From Heterohyrax brucei (Eukaryota; Chordata; Mammalia; Hyracoidea; Procaviidae), in NCBI GenBank assembly GCA_028571685.1, contig CM053164.1, forward strand, positions 35,142,501 through 35,206,500: 64,000 nt of DNA, written 5' to 3'. Positions 33,718 to 44,832 of this stretch are shown in pieces. Each line of letters begins with the position of its first letter. Position 1 is the first letter of the stretch. The notes beneath the pieces were generated by a model. That model was given only the letters and a program-made list of their open reading frames with translations. It did no database searches and had not been told where the DNA came from. A program made the position numbers and the translations under genes.

Positions 33718-35549
33718 GTCTTCCTACCCATGAGCAAGATCTCCTTATGAAGGTCTCTTTTGGTTTCTTACAGGAGCATCTTGTAATAAGGTCTTTTAAA
33801 TCTCTATTTAAATTTATTCCTAGGTATTTTATCTTCTTGGGAGCTATAGTAAACAGTAATGATTTTATGAATTCCTCTTCAATGGTCTCTTTGTTGGTGT
33901 AAAGGAATCCAGCTGATTTATAATGTCTGTCTTGTATCCTGATACTTTGCTGAACTTTTCTATTAGTTCCAGTACTTTTTTTGTTGTTTGTTTTTTGTAT
34001 GTGGATTCTTTAGGGTTTTCTGTGTATAAGATCATATCATCTACAAATAGAGATACTTTTTACTTCTTTCTTACCAATTTGGATGCTCTGTATTTCTTTA
34101 TCTTGTCTGATTGTTCTGATTAGAATCTCCAGGACAACATTAAATAAGAGTAACAATGGGCATCTTTGTCTGGCACCTGTTCTTAAGGGGAATGCTTTCT
34201 GACTCTCCATTTAGGATGATGTTGGCTGGTGGCTTTGCACAGTTACCTCTATTATTTTGAGAATTTTCTCTTCTATTACTATTTTTCTGAGCATCTGGAA
34301 CATAAATAGGTGTTGGGCTTTATCAATACCTTTTCTGCATCAATTGGCAAAATCAAGTGGTTATTGTTTTTTGTTTTATATATGTGATTGGTTAAATTGT
34401 TTTTCTGATTCTGAACCCCCCTTGCTTCCCTGGTCTGAATTCCATGTGGTCAAGGTGATTTTTTTTTTTTTTTTTAGGATTTTTTTGCATGTAAGTTCAT
34501 GAGAGATGTTCATCTAAAATTTTCCTTTTTTTGCTGTCTTTACCCGGTTTGAGTATCAGGATTATACTGGCTTTGTAGAATGAACTTGAGAGCATTCCAT
34601 CCTTTTCTACATACTGGAATACTTTTAGGAATAGTGGTGTTAATTCTTCTTTGCACATTTGGTAGAATTCTCCAGTGAAGCTATCAGGGCCAGGGCTTCT
34701 TGAGCTGGCAGTTTTTAAATTATCTTTTCAATCTCTTCTATTTAGTTGTTCTATTTCTCATTTTGCTAGTTTGGGTAGGTGATGTGTTTCTAGAAGTTTG
34801 TCCTCTACATTTTTTCCTCTACATTTTCAAATGTATTACAACACAATTTTTCATAGCATTCTTCTATTATTCTTCTAATTTCAGTTGAATCTGTTGTGAT
34901 ATTGTACATCTCATTTCTGGCTCAAATTATGTGTTTCCTCTTCTGTTTTCGTTTTGTAGTTTGGCCAATGATTTATCAATTTTTTTTATCTCTTCAAAAA
35001 AACCACTTTGGGTCATGTTAAGTCTTCATTTGCTTATCCATTCTCTGTTTCATTAAGTTAATCTCTAATTTTCATTGTTTGCTTTTTTCTGGTACTCAGC
35101 AGATTCTTTTGCTGCTCCCATTCTACTTCTTTGCGTTGTAGAGTTAATTCTTTGATCTGGGCCCTTTCTTCTCTTTGGATCTGTGCATTTATTGAGACAA
35201 ATTGACCTCTGAGCACTGGTCTTGTTATGACCCATAGATTCTGGTATGGTTGTTGTTAGGTGCTGTTGATTCAGTTCTGACTCATAGTGACTCTATGAAC
35301 AGCAGAACAAAACAGTGCCCGGTCTTGTGCCATGTCCACAATTGTTTTTGTGCTTCAGCACATGGTTGCAGCCACTGTGTCAATCCATCTCATCCACAGT
35401 CTCCCTCTTTTTCGCTGACCCTCCAGTCCACCATGCATGATGTCCTTCACTAGAGATCAATCTTTCCTGACAATATGTCCAAAGTAACTAAGACATAGTC
35501 TTGCCATCTTTGCTTCCAAGGAGCACTCTGATTGTACTTCTTTCAGAAC

Positions 35550-35987
35550 TCATCTGTTTGTTCTTTTGGCAGTCCATGGCACATTCAACATTCTTCTCCA
35601 ACACCACAATTCAGAGGCATCAATTCTTCTTCTGTCTTCTTTGTTCAGTGTCCAGCTTTCACATTCATACGATGTGCCTGAAAATACCATGGCTTGGGTC
35701 AGGCACATTTCAGTCTTCAAGGTGACATCCTTATTTTTGAATACTTTAAAGAGGTCCTTTGCAGCAGATTTTCCCAATGCAAAGCATCTTTTGATTTCTT
35801 GACTGCTGCTTCCACGGGCATTGATTGTGGACTCAAGTAAAATGAAATCCTTGACAATCGCAATGCTTTCTCCGTTTATGACAGTGTTGCTTACTAGTCC
35901 AGTTGTGAGGATTACTGTTTTCCTGAGGTTGAGGTGCAGTCCATGCTGAAGGCTATAGTCCTTGCTCTTCATCAGTAAGTGTCTCAA
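35550..35987 (-). pseudogene. RTE reverse transcriptase C-terminal remnant
   Basis: At 145 codons this is the longest recognisable coding fossil in the window. It begins with the RT-domain end (HLLMKSKDYSLQHGLHLNLR), includes 'ESTINARGSSSQEIKR' and 'GKSAAKDLFKV' and closes with 'RRRIDASELWCWRRMLNVPW' then 'TAKRTN', the hallmark C-terminal block of BovB/RTE proteins. No catalytic FADD box lies inside it. The frame is broken on both sides. Confidence 0.93.
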
Positions 35988-36399
35988 ATCTTCTTAATTT
36001 CCAACAATTAAGGTGGTGCTGTCTTCATAACGCAGGTTCATACAGATTACAAAAGTATGATGAGAGGATACAACTCTGATGTATACCTTTCCTGACTTCA
36101 AACCATGCAGTGTCGCCTTGTTTTGTTCACAGGACTGCCTCTTAATCCGTATACAGACTCTTCAAAAGCACAATTAGGTGTTCTGGAATTCCCATTCTCT
36201 GCAATGTTAGCCATAATTTATTATGATCCACACAGTCGAATGCTTTTGCACAGTCAATGAAACACAAGCAAACATCTTGCTGGTATTCTTTATTTTCAAT
36301 CAAGATCCATCTGACATCAGCAACGATATCCCTGGTTCCACACCATCTTCTGATTCCAACTTGAATTTCTGGCAGTTCCTTGTCAATAAACTATTGTAG

Positions 36400-36585
36400 T
36401 CACTTTTGAATGACCTTGAACAGAATTTTACTTTTGTGTGACATCAATGATATTGCTTGGTAATTTCTACACTCGGTTGGATCACCTTTCTTTGGAATGG
36501 ACATAAATATGGATCTCTTCCAGTCAGTTAGCCAGGTAGACATCCTCCAAATTTCTTGGCATAGATGAGTGAGCACTTTCAGCAC
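36400..36585 (-). pseudogene. RTE reverse transcriptase N-terminal motif remnant
   Basis: Sixty-one codons carry TDWKRSIFMSIPKKGDPTEC then 'RNYQAISLMSHKSKILFKVI', the RT fingers motif (W..S...PI.KKG.......YR.ISL......KI...I) found in all non-LTR reverse transcriptases. It is from the same element as the 35550-35987 fragment, out of frame with it. Confidence 0.9.
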
Positions 36586-36824
36586 TGCATCCGTTTGTTG
36601 AGATATCTCAATTGATATTCCATCAATTCCTGGAGCCTTGTTTTTTGCCTATGTCTTCAATGCAGCTTCGACTTCATCCCTCAGTACCATAGGTTCCTGA
36701 TCATATGCTACCTCTTCAAATGGCTGAACATCAGCCAGTTCTTTCTAGTATAATGACCCTGTGTATTCCTTCCATCTTGTTCTGATGCTCCCTGAGTCAG
36801 TTAATAGTTTCCCTGTAGAGTCCT

Positions 36825-37348
36825 TGTTTTAGCCAGCTAGTGCTGCTCTAACAGCAATACTACAGAGTGGGTGGCTTTAATAAAGGAAAGTTCGTTCTCA
36901 TACAGTCCGGTAGGCTATAGGTCCCAAATCAGGATGTCTGCTCCAGGGGAAGGCTTTCCCCTTGTTGGCTCTGGAGGGAAGTCCAGTATTACATCAGTCT
37001 TTGTCCAGGGAGCATCTTGGCACGGGAACCTCAGGTCTGAAGGACTCACTTTTCTCCTGGTGCTGCTTTCTTGATGGTGTGAGGTTCCCAATTCTCTACC
37101 TGTTTCTCTTTCCTTTTATCTGCTCTAGGATGAAAGAATTAAGGGTGGTGCAAGCCATGCTCCAGGGAAACTCCCTTTACAGTGGAGCAGGGAGGTGATC
37201 TTATAAAGGGATTTATAATGCCACCCTAGTCCTTTAACATACGGCACAGCAAAATCACAAAATGGAGGACAATCATAGAATACAGGGAATCATGGCCCAG
37301 CCACATGGCTACACCTGTTTTGGGAAGGGCACAATTCAATCCAGGACA
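36825..37348 (-). mobile_element. Solo MaLR-like LTR inside an RTE
   Basis: + strand ends 'tgttttagccagctagtgct' and 'cacaattcaatccaggaca'. Flanks 'gtcct' / 'gttct' agree in 4 of 5 bases, but the wider flanks also form an 88-bp duplication of RTE sequence. Antisense to the LTR a 78-codon frame (36962-37198) is open. Confidence 0.88.
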
Positions 37349-37462
37349 GTTCTTTCTGGTACAATGTCTTTGTGTATTCCTTTCATCTTATTTTGATGCT
37401 CCTTGAGTCGTTTAATAGTTTCCCTGTAGAATCCTTAACTACTGCAACTCGAGGCTAATTTT

Positions 37463-38004
37463 TTTTTTTCATGTGAACAGTAGAACTGCCAAAACAAAAA
37501 ATCCAGAGTTGGTTAACAAGGGGAATATAAAATGTCCCAGGACTTTCTTACAAGCAAATCATAGACTCTTAGCTTGGGGAGGGACTTGAGAGGTCGCAGT
37601 CATTAGGACCCAAGTACAGGACTGTGACATGCATGCACCCTGGCTAATACATGTCTACAATATAGCACAGTTATCAGTTAGGACATAACAGAAGGCAGGA
37701 ACTGAGGACATTTCATTTATCAGTGCTGCTGCTCAGTAGACCTGCTACTCTCTGCACTGGCCCAAACATGCTCCATGAACCCTGTATCTCAAGACCTAAC
37801 CAAAAGCCTTGGGTCTTTTATGCCTTACTGACTTTACTTCCTACCATCCAAGGCCAGACTTACCCTGCTCCTAGTAGATAGTTTGCTACCATTTTCCGTA
37901 ATTGTCCCACTGTAAGATTACATGTCCGATTACAGCACTATTTATTCAACCCATTCCACAGTTGAGAAAATAAAGGAACTAAGAACACAGTTATTGTTCA
38001 AATG
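37463..38004. other. Unassigned sequence
   Basis: No repeat or gene recognised. Confidence 0.4.
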
Positions 38005-38238
38005 GTGAGAGTTTGTCACATATACTTGGGACATGTTATCAGGAGTTACCAGTCTAGAGAGTCAGCAAAAAAGAGGAAAACCCTCAAGAAGACTGAATGA
38101 CAGAGTGGCTGCAACAACGGGCTCAAGCATGACAAAGATGGTGAGGATGGTGCAGGACTGGGTAATGTTTTGTTCTGTTGTATGCAGCGTCACTGGGAGT
38201 CAGAAGCGACTCAACAGGATCTAGCAGCAACATCAATA
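38005..38238 (+). mobile_element. RTE 3' end, sense
   Basis: 'cttgggacatgttatcagga', 'gtggctgcaacaacgggctc', 'gtcagaagcgactcaacagg', tail 'atctagcagcaacatc'. The terminal 230 bp only. Confidence 0.9.
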
Positions 38239-39224
38239 AGATGGATATAACTACTCTCCTCAGTGAGAGAACATATGGGTGACAAGTTGTTACCATAATA
38301 ACTGACATGTACATCTACTTCAAAAATCAAGGAATCTTTAGATACATTATTACCCTCATACCAACTCTGTGAAGTAGCTCTCTTATAATTTTAATTTTAG
38401 AAAGAAAACAAATATTCCCTCACTTACCTAAATTCTATGATTTAGAGGGACAGCCCAGGCTGCTTCTAAAATTAATGTGCTTTCCCATATGCTGTATGCC
38501 TACTGGAGACTGTGTTCCCATCACTCTTTGCAATGGTTTTTCCTCATTGCTTATGCAATGCAACAGGCTCTTCCCTAGGCCACCAGCCCAGGGGAGAGTT
38601 ACAAGACAAATGATAGTACCAAAGTTTTTAGTGCCTCCAACTTGCCTCCCTGTGCTCAGAATGGGCAAGGGGTAGATAAGTTTCTTGGGAGTGTCACCTA
38701 CGATGTCTTATTCCAGTTCACTCTTATGCCCCACAACACTCATAGGTAGCCTAGCCAGGGGACAGTGGTACTAAAGGGCATGGGCCAACCTTGGCAGAAG
38801 GTGGAAAGCAAAACAAGCCTCCCCTATGACTGCTGCTTCCACTTGCCAACGTCAGTGTCTTCGCCATGTGTCTGCGATCAGACCCAGTCAGCCCCCTGTG
38901 ATGGCTCAGACTCTTCCATCTCATTATGTATCCCCACCGCCATCACTGCCTGTCATCTCAGGATGCTCTCTCCAGCTCCATGTCTCCTACTCATCACAGA
39001 GATAAACTCTTCCCTGGCTTCCAAGGCTGACCATGCTCCCAAAGCAATGAGCTATTGTGGGAGCATGCACTCTGTGGTTGGAGTGCCTGGCACTAGGTGA
39101 TTCTGGAGGGTACAGTGTTCTTGCTCACCTGGCAAAGGACCCCATGGAGCATTTCCTGCTCCTCTTCTGGAAAACATTGCATTGTCTTTGCAGAAATTCA
39201 CTTGACCAAATTCCCAGATTAAGA
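38239..39224. other. Unassigned sequence
   Basis: No assigned repeat. The 111-codon frame at 38765-39100 has no recognised domain. Confidence 0.4.
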
Positions 39225-39275
39225 AAACAAAAACAAAAAAAACATTGTCATGGAGCCAATTCCAACTCATGATAA
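39225..39275 (-). repeat. AfroSINE 3' fragment
   Basis: An A-rich stretch then 'gtcatggagccaattccaac' and 'tcatga': the antisense tail only. Confidence 0.7.
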
Positions 39276-39429
39276 AGTCATAGCTACTTGCAATTACAAA
39301 TTTGCCATATGTCAACTCAAAATTGGACGATGGGTAGGAACACCCAGCTCTTCTTCTCTTCCCCTTTGTCCCATTCAAATATTCTCATCAAGCAAAACAG
39401 ATGCCCTGTAATGAACATCCCCACAACTC

Positions 39430-39642
39430 CAAATGTTGCTGCTGTTATGTTACTGTGGAGTCACCTCTGAGTCATAGTAACCCCATGAGTACAGAGTGGA
39501 ATTACTCCACGGGGTTTTCAAGGCTGTGACCTTTCAGAAGCAGAGTGCCAGGTCCATCTGCTGAGGCGTCTCTGGGTGTGTTTGAACTACAAATATTTTG
39601 GCTAGTAGTTGAGCACTTAATTGTTTGCACAATCTGAGGACT
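39430..39642 (-). repeat. AfroSINE type B/C, antisense
   Basis: 'gtggagtcacctctgagtca', 'gttttcaaggctgtgacctt', 'gcgtctctgggtgtgtttga', 'gagcacttaattgtttgcac', 'ctgaggactcc'. A mosaic of the type C middle and the type B head. Confidence 0.8.
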
Positions 39643-40105
39643 CCAGTTGCAAACAAAGCCAAAGCTATCAGTTAAGGGGATAAAAGAAGGATTTGGATGG
39701 GAATAGACAGTTCACACAAGCTTAAGCCAGCAGACCACTGGGCGTTATCCAGTGAACTCTGTACTACACTGTGGGCCTCTATGACAAGGGGCTACTTTCT
39801 CTTCTGCTCAAGGTACAACACTATCTGCAGGGACCAATGTACCTCTGGACAGAGAAGAGGGAGGAAGCTGGCAAATAAAGCAACCGAGTGGAAAGAATCT
39901 CCTTAGATACAAAGTCAGTGGCTAGGAAACAGACTGAACAACTTCCATGAAAGCTAAAGATCACCCTACCTCATCATGATTTGGGCCTAGATATTCAATT
40001 TTACAGTTTTTCTTCTTGATTTAAACTTTGTGACTTATGATGAATATTACATGGCATCGCTGATGTAGTTTTGTATCACTGTTGTTTTTCTTATAAAGAG
40101 CTGCT
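39643..40105. other. Unassigned sequence
   Basis: Nothing recognised. Confidence 0.4.
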
Positions 40106-40476
40106 TCATGGATGGAGTGGTGTCCCTCCAAAAAAGATATTGAAGTCTGAACAACCCCATACCTGTGAATGTCACTCAGTTTGGGAATAAGCTTCTCTTT
40201 TGTTACATTAATGATGCCAAACTAGAGTAGGGTGGGTCCTAAAGCCAATCCCTTTGGCTGCTGCTTTATAAAAGCCAGCGCAGAGCCAAAGACAAAGGCA
40301 CACAAAGAGCAGAAACAACAGCCGTGAGAAGATGCAGCCAAAGGTAGCCGAGAAATGCCAGGCTGCCAACAAGAAAAAACTCCTAGCCTCTGAATCTTGG
40401 AGAAAATAAATTTCTGATCTTTAAAGCCACCCTCTTGCAGTATATTTTTGTTATGACAACACTAGGTAACTAAGAC
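40106..40476 (+). mobile_element. MaLR/MLT1-like solo LTR
   Basis: 'ggtgtccctccaaaaaagat', 'cctgtgaatgtcactcagtt', 'gtagggtgggtcctaaagcc', 'gagaaaataaatttctgatc', 'ggtaactaagaca'. This order is diagnostic of ERVL-MaLR LTRs. No coding part. Confidence 0.8.
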
Positions 40477-41721
40477 AGGGTGATTTTTTTCCAGAGCTCA
40501 TCAATTAATTCTAATTATGTCCCATGTAAACCAGAGTTGGCTTTTTCCCCTAATAATGTACATCTGACTTTATAAATTACTGAACAGCAAGTCCTGTGTA
40601 GAACAGAAAGCCCCATGTAGAAATTCCTCTCTGAAGTGAAGCTGGCATTCTAGTCACATCAGGTTCAGGCAGTCCTGTCCCTGCACTGAGGGCATCAACG
40701 TCAGCCACACAGGAATTAAATGCATGAAGTGAAATAAATGCATGGGTGAGTGATGAAAACACTCCTCCAGAAAATGAAGTATTTGGAGATTTATCAACAT
40801 CTCTAGGGCACTCTGAGCCTCTCCAGGTTGCCTCTGAAATGCACAGGATTTAGGAAGGATTAGGAGAAACTTGAAAATCTGTAAGAAAGCAAGAAAACAA
40901 TTAATGACTTGGAAAATAGGATGCCTTAAGGTAGGTTAGGAATTGTGGTCATACAGATTTAACAAGAGACAGTTGAAGAGATAGGAATACTTTAAGAAGC
41001 CTGTGAATCTCAAATGAAATCATTCACATCTAATCTACTCATTCATTGTTTTATTGTTAAAATAAAGCCGTTGCTTCTTCCTCACCAGACTCTTTCCTCT
41101 TGATTTCTACTCAAACGGCCCCATCCCCATCTAGGACTAGTTAGTGCTTATCGACTCAGAGATATATGCCCTTGGTAACTTCTCAGGAGTTGGTTGTTTC
41201 AGTCATCCTAGAAGGGCAGAGATGGGCATGGGCAGAGGGTTTGACTGGGTAACCAAGTAATAGCCATCCACCCACTTACCATGTACCTCTGCTTAGTACC
41301 TCCAAAGTGCCATGCACTGTCTTGTAGAGTTACCTAGATTTTCCCCACTGGGAACTCTATAGCCAAGCATTATGTGTCATTGCTTTATCCTCATTCCTAT
41401 AATAAAAGCTATGTTTGTCCCCTCATGACCAATTCTATCAACAAGGCCCTTTTCCCTTTCTATAGTCACCTAAACAACTCCATCCTGTAAGACGTACGTC
41501 AAGCCTCTCATTCACCATGGGTTCATCTTTCTTCCAGTTAACAGGGAGTTCTCCTTCCTTTAACCCCTACAGCAAGTATGCCACAGACTCTTCCCAAAGC
41601 CTTCAGAATTCCCAGACTTCTAGGGAAATTTATGTTTTCATGTGGACATAACTTTATTGTCACAACTTACTTATAAGCTTCCTGGAGGTCCACATGACCA
41701 GTACATGGTTGTTTTTGTTGT
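40477..41721. other. Unassigned sequence
   Basis: No recognised repeat over 1.2 kb. Frames are short and unmatched. Confidence 0.4.
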
Positions 41722-42000
41722 TACTTGCCATGAGATTTACCCTTGACTCATGTCAACTCTACACACAATAGGACTGGACTGCTGTGGTCCATAGGGTTTT
41801 CACTGGTTGACTTTCTGGAGGTAGATCACAAGGCCTTCTTGCCACTCTCTCTTGGTTTTCAAGTTCCACTGAAACCTGTTCAACATCAAGCCTCCACTGA
41901 CGCATGGGTGGTGGCTGCAGTGAGGTGACCTGATCAGGAATCAAACCCAGGTCTCTCGCACGCAAGGTGAGAAATCTACCACTGAACAACTGCTGTCCTG
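41722..42000 (-). repeat. tRNA-Gly-headed SINE, antisense
   Basis: The right end in reverse reads 'gttgttcagtggtagatttc' (A box) and 'gacctgggtttgattcctga' (B box), as in tRNA-Gly. The body 'tggtccatagggttttcact' and 'ttccactgaaacctgttcaa' matches the RTE 5' UTR at 28170-28270, and the left end is the RTE-like tail 'acccttgactcatgtcaact'. The best preserved of the two copies. Confidence 0.85.
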
Positions 42001-42117
42001 AGCATGTGGTTAATATTTAATAAACATTTACTTAAATGATAGATTATGGATGATCAGTTCCTCTTGATTTTAAGGGTAGAGAAAGAAGAACTGAAATGGG
42101 ATACACCATTTGAACAC

Positions 42118-42290
42118 ACCAAAAAGACCCAAAACCACACCCAGTGCCGTTGAGCCAGTTCTGACTCCCTGTGACTGTATATGACAGAATAGAGCTGCTC
42201 CATAAAGTTTCCAAGGAGCACCTGGTGAGTTCAAACTGCTGACCTTTTGGTTCAAAGGCATAGCACTTAGCGCTGTGCCACCCAGAGAGT
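42118..42290 (-). repeat. AfroSINE type A, antisense
   Basis: 'gccgttgagccagttctgac', 'gagcacctggtgagttcaaa', 'gcacttagcgctgtgccacc'. Confidence 0.92.
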
Positions 42291-42649
42291 TAAACATAGG
42301 AAAGAACAAATTCTAATTGTTTCCTCACTATAGTACTTGGCCTTACTTAAGGCCTGTCTTACTTGGCCTTAATTTGGGCACATATTCCACTCTTCCTGAG
42401 GGTATATAACACAAGCATGCAGATGAATACAGCAGACATTTTATACACCTAAATAGCAAGCCCTTTACCAGATTCTGGGGATGTAACAGCAGCCCCAGTC
42501 ACTAACACTATCCTTTATAATCCACCTTTTTCTAGTACATCTGGAGATGCAGGCTGATCTCACCTGGTCTTTCTCTGTCGTGCTCCTTTAGGGTAGCCCT
42601 GACTTTTGATTCACTTTGCTACCTGGAGCTCCAGGACTACCATTTATCT
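42291..42649. other. Unassigned sequence
   Basis: Nothing recognised apart from a local repeat of 'acttggcctta' (42335-42370). Confidence 0.4.
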
Positions 42650-42832
42650 CTATATTACTGGCTCTTAAGCCTGGCTGCACAAGCTTGGGGAATTTTAGAA
42701 AAGCAGATACCTGGATCCCAATCTACAGAGGCTGATTTAACTGGTCCAGTGTGAGTCCAGACATTAGCTTTTTTTTTTTAAAGCCCTCTCTTGTTTCTGG
42801 GATGCAGCTAAGGTTAAGAAGCATTGCACTGT
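42650..42832. repeat. MER5-like hAT DNA transposon relic
   Basis: 'ctggctgcacaagcttgggg', 'aaaagcagatacctggatcc', 'gaggctgatttaactggtcc', 'aaggttaagaagcattgcac' follow the MER5A order, with terminal inverted similarity between 'gctcttaagcct' and 'ggttaagaagc'. Confidence 0.7.
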
Positions 42833-43505
42833 ATGGCTCCACAACTGCCACAGTCCCACAGGGGAGGGCAGGGGGAGCCACACTCAAGGCCCTTCAAGGC
42901 ACTTCTCTTTGTCTACAAAGGCTGATCCTGTCAGTGGCCTGCCAAAGGTGTGTGAGCAACTGTGGGGAATGATAGTGAAAGATTGGATGCAATGGGATTA
43001 TGTACATTGGCCTCAATATGAGTCTACTAGAACTCAAGAGAGATGTCAGAGGAATACCAAAGTCTTCACAAGAGTCCCCCTCATAAGCAGACCCCTGTCA
43101 CTAGCTTTCCCTCCTAGAGTTAAGATCTGCCAATTTTTTCTTCTGAAAAGAGGTTCTGCTTCAGACATCCTGTTGATGACTCTCTGTGCATGTTACCACT
43201 AGAGATGAGTCTTAACTTTTTATCCAACAAGACAACACAGGAGACAGAAGTCTTGCCGTGATCCGTCTTATTCTGTGTGGCATAACCACGCTGTACTGTC
43301 AGCTGACCAATCCTGGGTTATGGCACTCCGAGTTCAGTTGATTTTGAAATCCATTCATCAAGGCCAATCGGAACTTTTTGTTCCTGAGACACTTACAATC
43401 ACACACACATACGTTCTCTTTCCCAAGTGTGTGTGATAATTCTGTGGAACAGGATAGTTTAAATCGTTAGCAAGAGGAGAAATACTTTTTCTAAAGACAA
43501 CACAC
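42833..43505. other. Unassigned sequence
   Basis: No gene or assigned repeat. A short (AC)n lies at 43402-43410. Confidence 0.4.
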
Positions 43506-44062
43506 AAGGACTGCCAATTAAGGTCACACTCATTCTAGAAGTACTATGTACCTCATTGCTGAATATCAGTACAGTAACCTTCAAAGTACTCCTCTTGGGA
43601 AGCTATGCACTGATGCCAGTGCCTACCCCTCCCTTCAAAGCATTTTTGGAACTCTTTTTCTGGAATGGTCATCAGAGCTGTCTTAATATTACCCTTGATG
43701 TCTCAAATGTCTTCAAAATGTTTTCCTTTCAGTATTTCCTTTATTTCTAGATAAAGAAAAAAGTCCTTGGGGGCCCAAGCAGGTGAGTAGGGAAGGTATT
43801 CCAATACAGTTACTTGTTTCCTGGTTAAAAACTCCCTTACAGACAATTATACAATTAAGTTCGCAGACTTGTCACCTTGCCACTGTGCTCAATGGCCACT
43901 CGAGAGAGTTCCAAAGTTGCTCTGAAGGGCGCACTAGGCACTGGTATCGGTGCACGCCTTCCCGAGGGGAGTACCTGGAAGGCGACTGCAGTGACGTTCA
44001 GCACTGAGGTATGTACGTAGCACTTAGAAAAATTAAGCTCTCAGAGTTAATGGTCAGACTGG
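43506..44062 (-). mobile_element. Mariner-derived foldback element, copy 2
   Basis: Left arm contains 'gctgaatatcagtacagtaa' and 'gggaagctatgcactgatgc'; right arm contains their complements in 'ggtatcggtgcacgccttcc' and 'gcagtgacgttcagcact'. The loop again holds the transposase C-terminal region in reverse ('aaaaaagtccttgggggccc'). The termini are more eroded than in copy 1 ('aaggactgccaattaagg' / 'ggtcagact'). The right arm is CpG-rich relative to the left. Confidence 0.85.
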
Positions 44063-44229
44063 TTTGCAGGGCTTTTCTTCCCTGACCACCATGAAAATCC
44101 CCTGTACATTATTATGTGAAACAGTTATAAATCTCCTCTCTTGCTTTCAGAACGTACCCAGAAACCTACCAAAGTTTCGAAAATAACTTGCCAGACAAAA
44201 ACAGCTGCCCTCGGAGACCACTTTTATCT

Positions 44230-44382
44230 ACTATCAACTCTGGCTTTGTCTTAGAATCACTTGGGGAGCTTTAAAAAAGTCTCCATGTCTGAACTTTCAC
44301 CCAAATCAGTTATACGGAAAGCCCTGGAGATGAGGTCCAGGCCTGGGGTGAGAATAACTCTTGTAACACTTTAAAAATCTAT
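44230..44382. repeat. MER5-like hAT relic
   Basis: 'ttagaatcacttggggagct', 'ttaaaaaagtctccatgtct', 'gcctggggtgagaataactc' match the MER5A body. Confidence 0.65.
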
Positions 44383-44393
44383 ATGTTCTTACT

Positions 44394-44789
44394 CTGGGTT
44401 ATGGGTTGAATTGTATCCCCCAAAATTTTGTGTTGGAATCTTAACTCCTAGACCTGCAGATGTCATTCTGTTTGTAAATAGGGCTTTCTTTGTTATGCTA
44501 ATTAGATCACATCTAACTAGGATAGATTCTAAATCTAATTGTTTCTAAGTTATAAAAAGAGCAGATTAAGCACAAACTTACACATGGAGGAAGACAGATG
44601 TCATATGAGGATCATCAAGGAAACAAATAATGCCTGAGGCTTCTGACAAAAAAGGAATCAGTGTGACCAGGACCTTGATTTGGACTTTTAGCCTCTAGAA
44701 CTGTGATAAAGTAAGTTTGTGTTCTGTAAGGCCATCCACTTGCAATATTTGTGCTCCAGACATCTTACAACAGAAATTCTTAGGTAAGA
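44394..44789 (+). mobile_element. MaLR-like solo LTR
   Basis: 'gggttgaattgtatccccca', 'ctgcagatgtcattctgttt', 'ttgttatgctaattagatca', 'tagcctctagaactgtgata', end 'taggtaagaca'. Similar in layout to the LTR family at 46287 but diverged in the middle. Confidence 0.8.
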
Positions 44790-44832
44790 CAGCTTTCCTT
44801 CAGCTCTTCTTACACCCCCTGCCATGCTGAGG

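Larger units (their letters stand above)
31391..35248 (-). mobile_element. L1 LINE, 5'-truncated, with long 3' UTR
   Basis: Antisense L1. The 3' end is at left ('ttttattgtactttgagtag'). About 1.1 kb of 3' UTR (to about 32465) includes 'gaccccagatgccattcacc' and 'ccagatttcccagacccttc'. ORF2 follows leftward-coding: C-terminal segment (32495-32860), the 'IPVQIPTVSFNEMEKQI' region (33514-33717), then RT and upstream parts up to 'agcactggtcttgttatgac'. ORF1 and the 5' UTR are missing. Old and non-functional. Confidence 0.93.
35249..37462 (-). mobile_element. RTE/BovB-type LINE, 5'-truncated, antisense
   Basis: The 3' tail at left ('gttgttgttaggtgctgttg') follows directly on the L1. The sense direction is right to left and covers the linker, RT and C-terminal regions. 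An LTR (36825-37348) sits near its upstream end, and the ~88 bp beside the LTR occur twice (36738-36824 and 37349-37437). The upstream endonuclease part is missing. Confidence 0.93.

Noticed and set aside
35550-35987. Functional reverse transcriptase gene
   Set aside because: Only the C-terminal part is open; the RT active-site region is out of frame upstream and the element is 5'-truncated.
41900-42000. tRNA-Gly gene on the minus strand
   Set aside because: The A and B boxes are there, but the acceptor stem does not pair, and the sequence continues into a SINE body with an RTE tail. It is a SINE head, not a tRNA gene.
43556-43750. 64-codon plus-strand frame
   Set aside because: Same antisense shadow in foldback copy 2; its similarity to the 14520 frame comes from shared transposon DNA.
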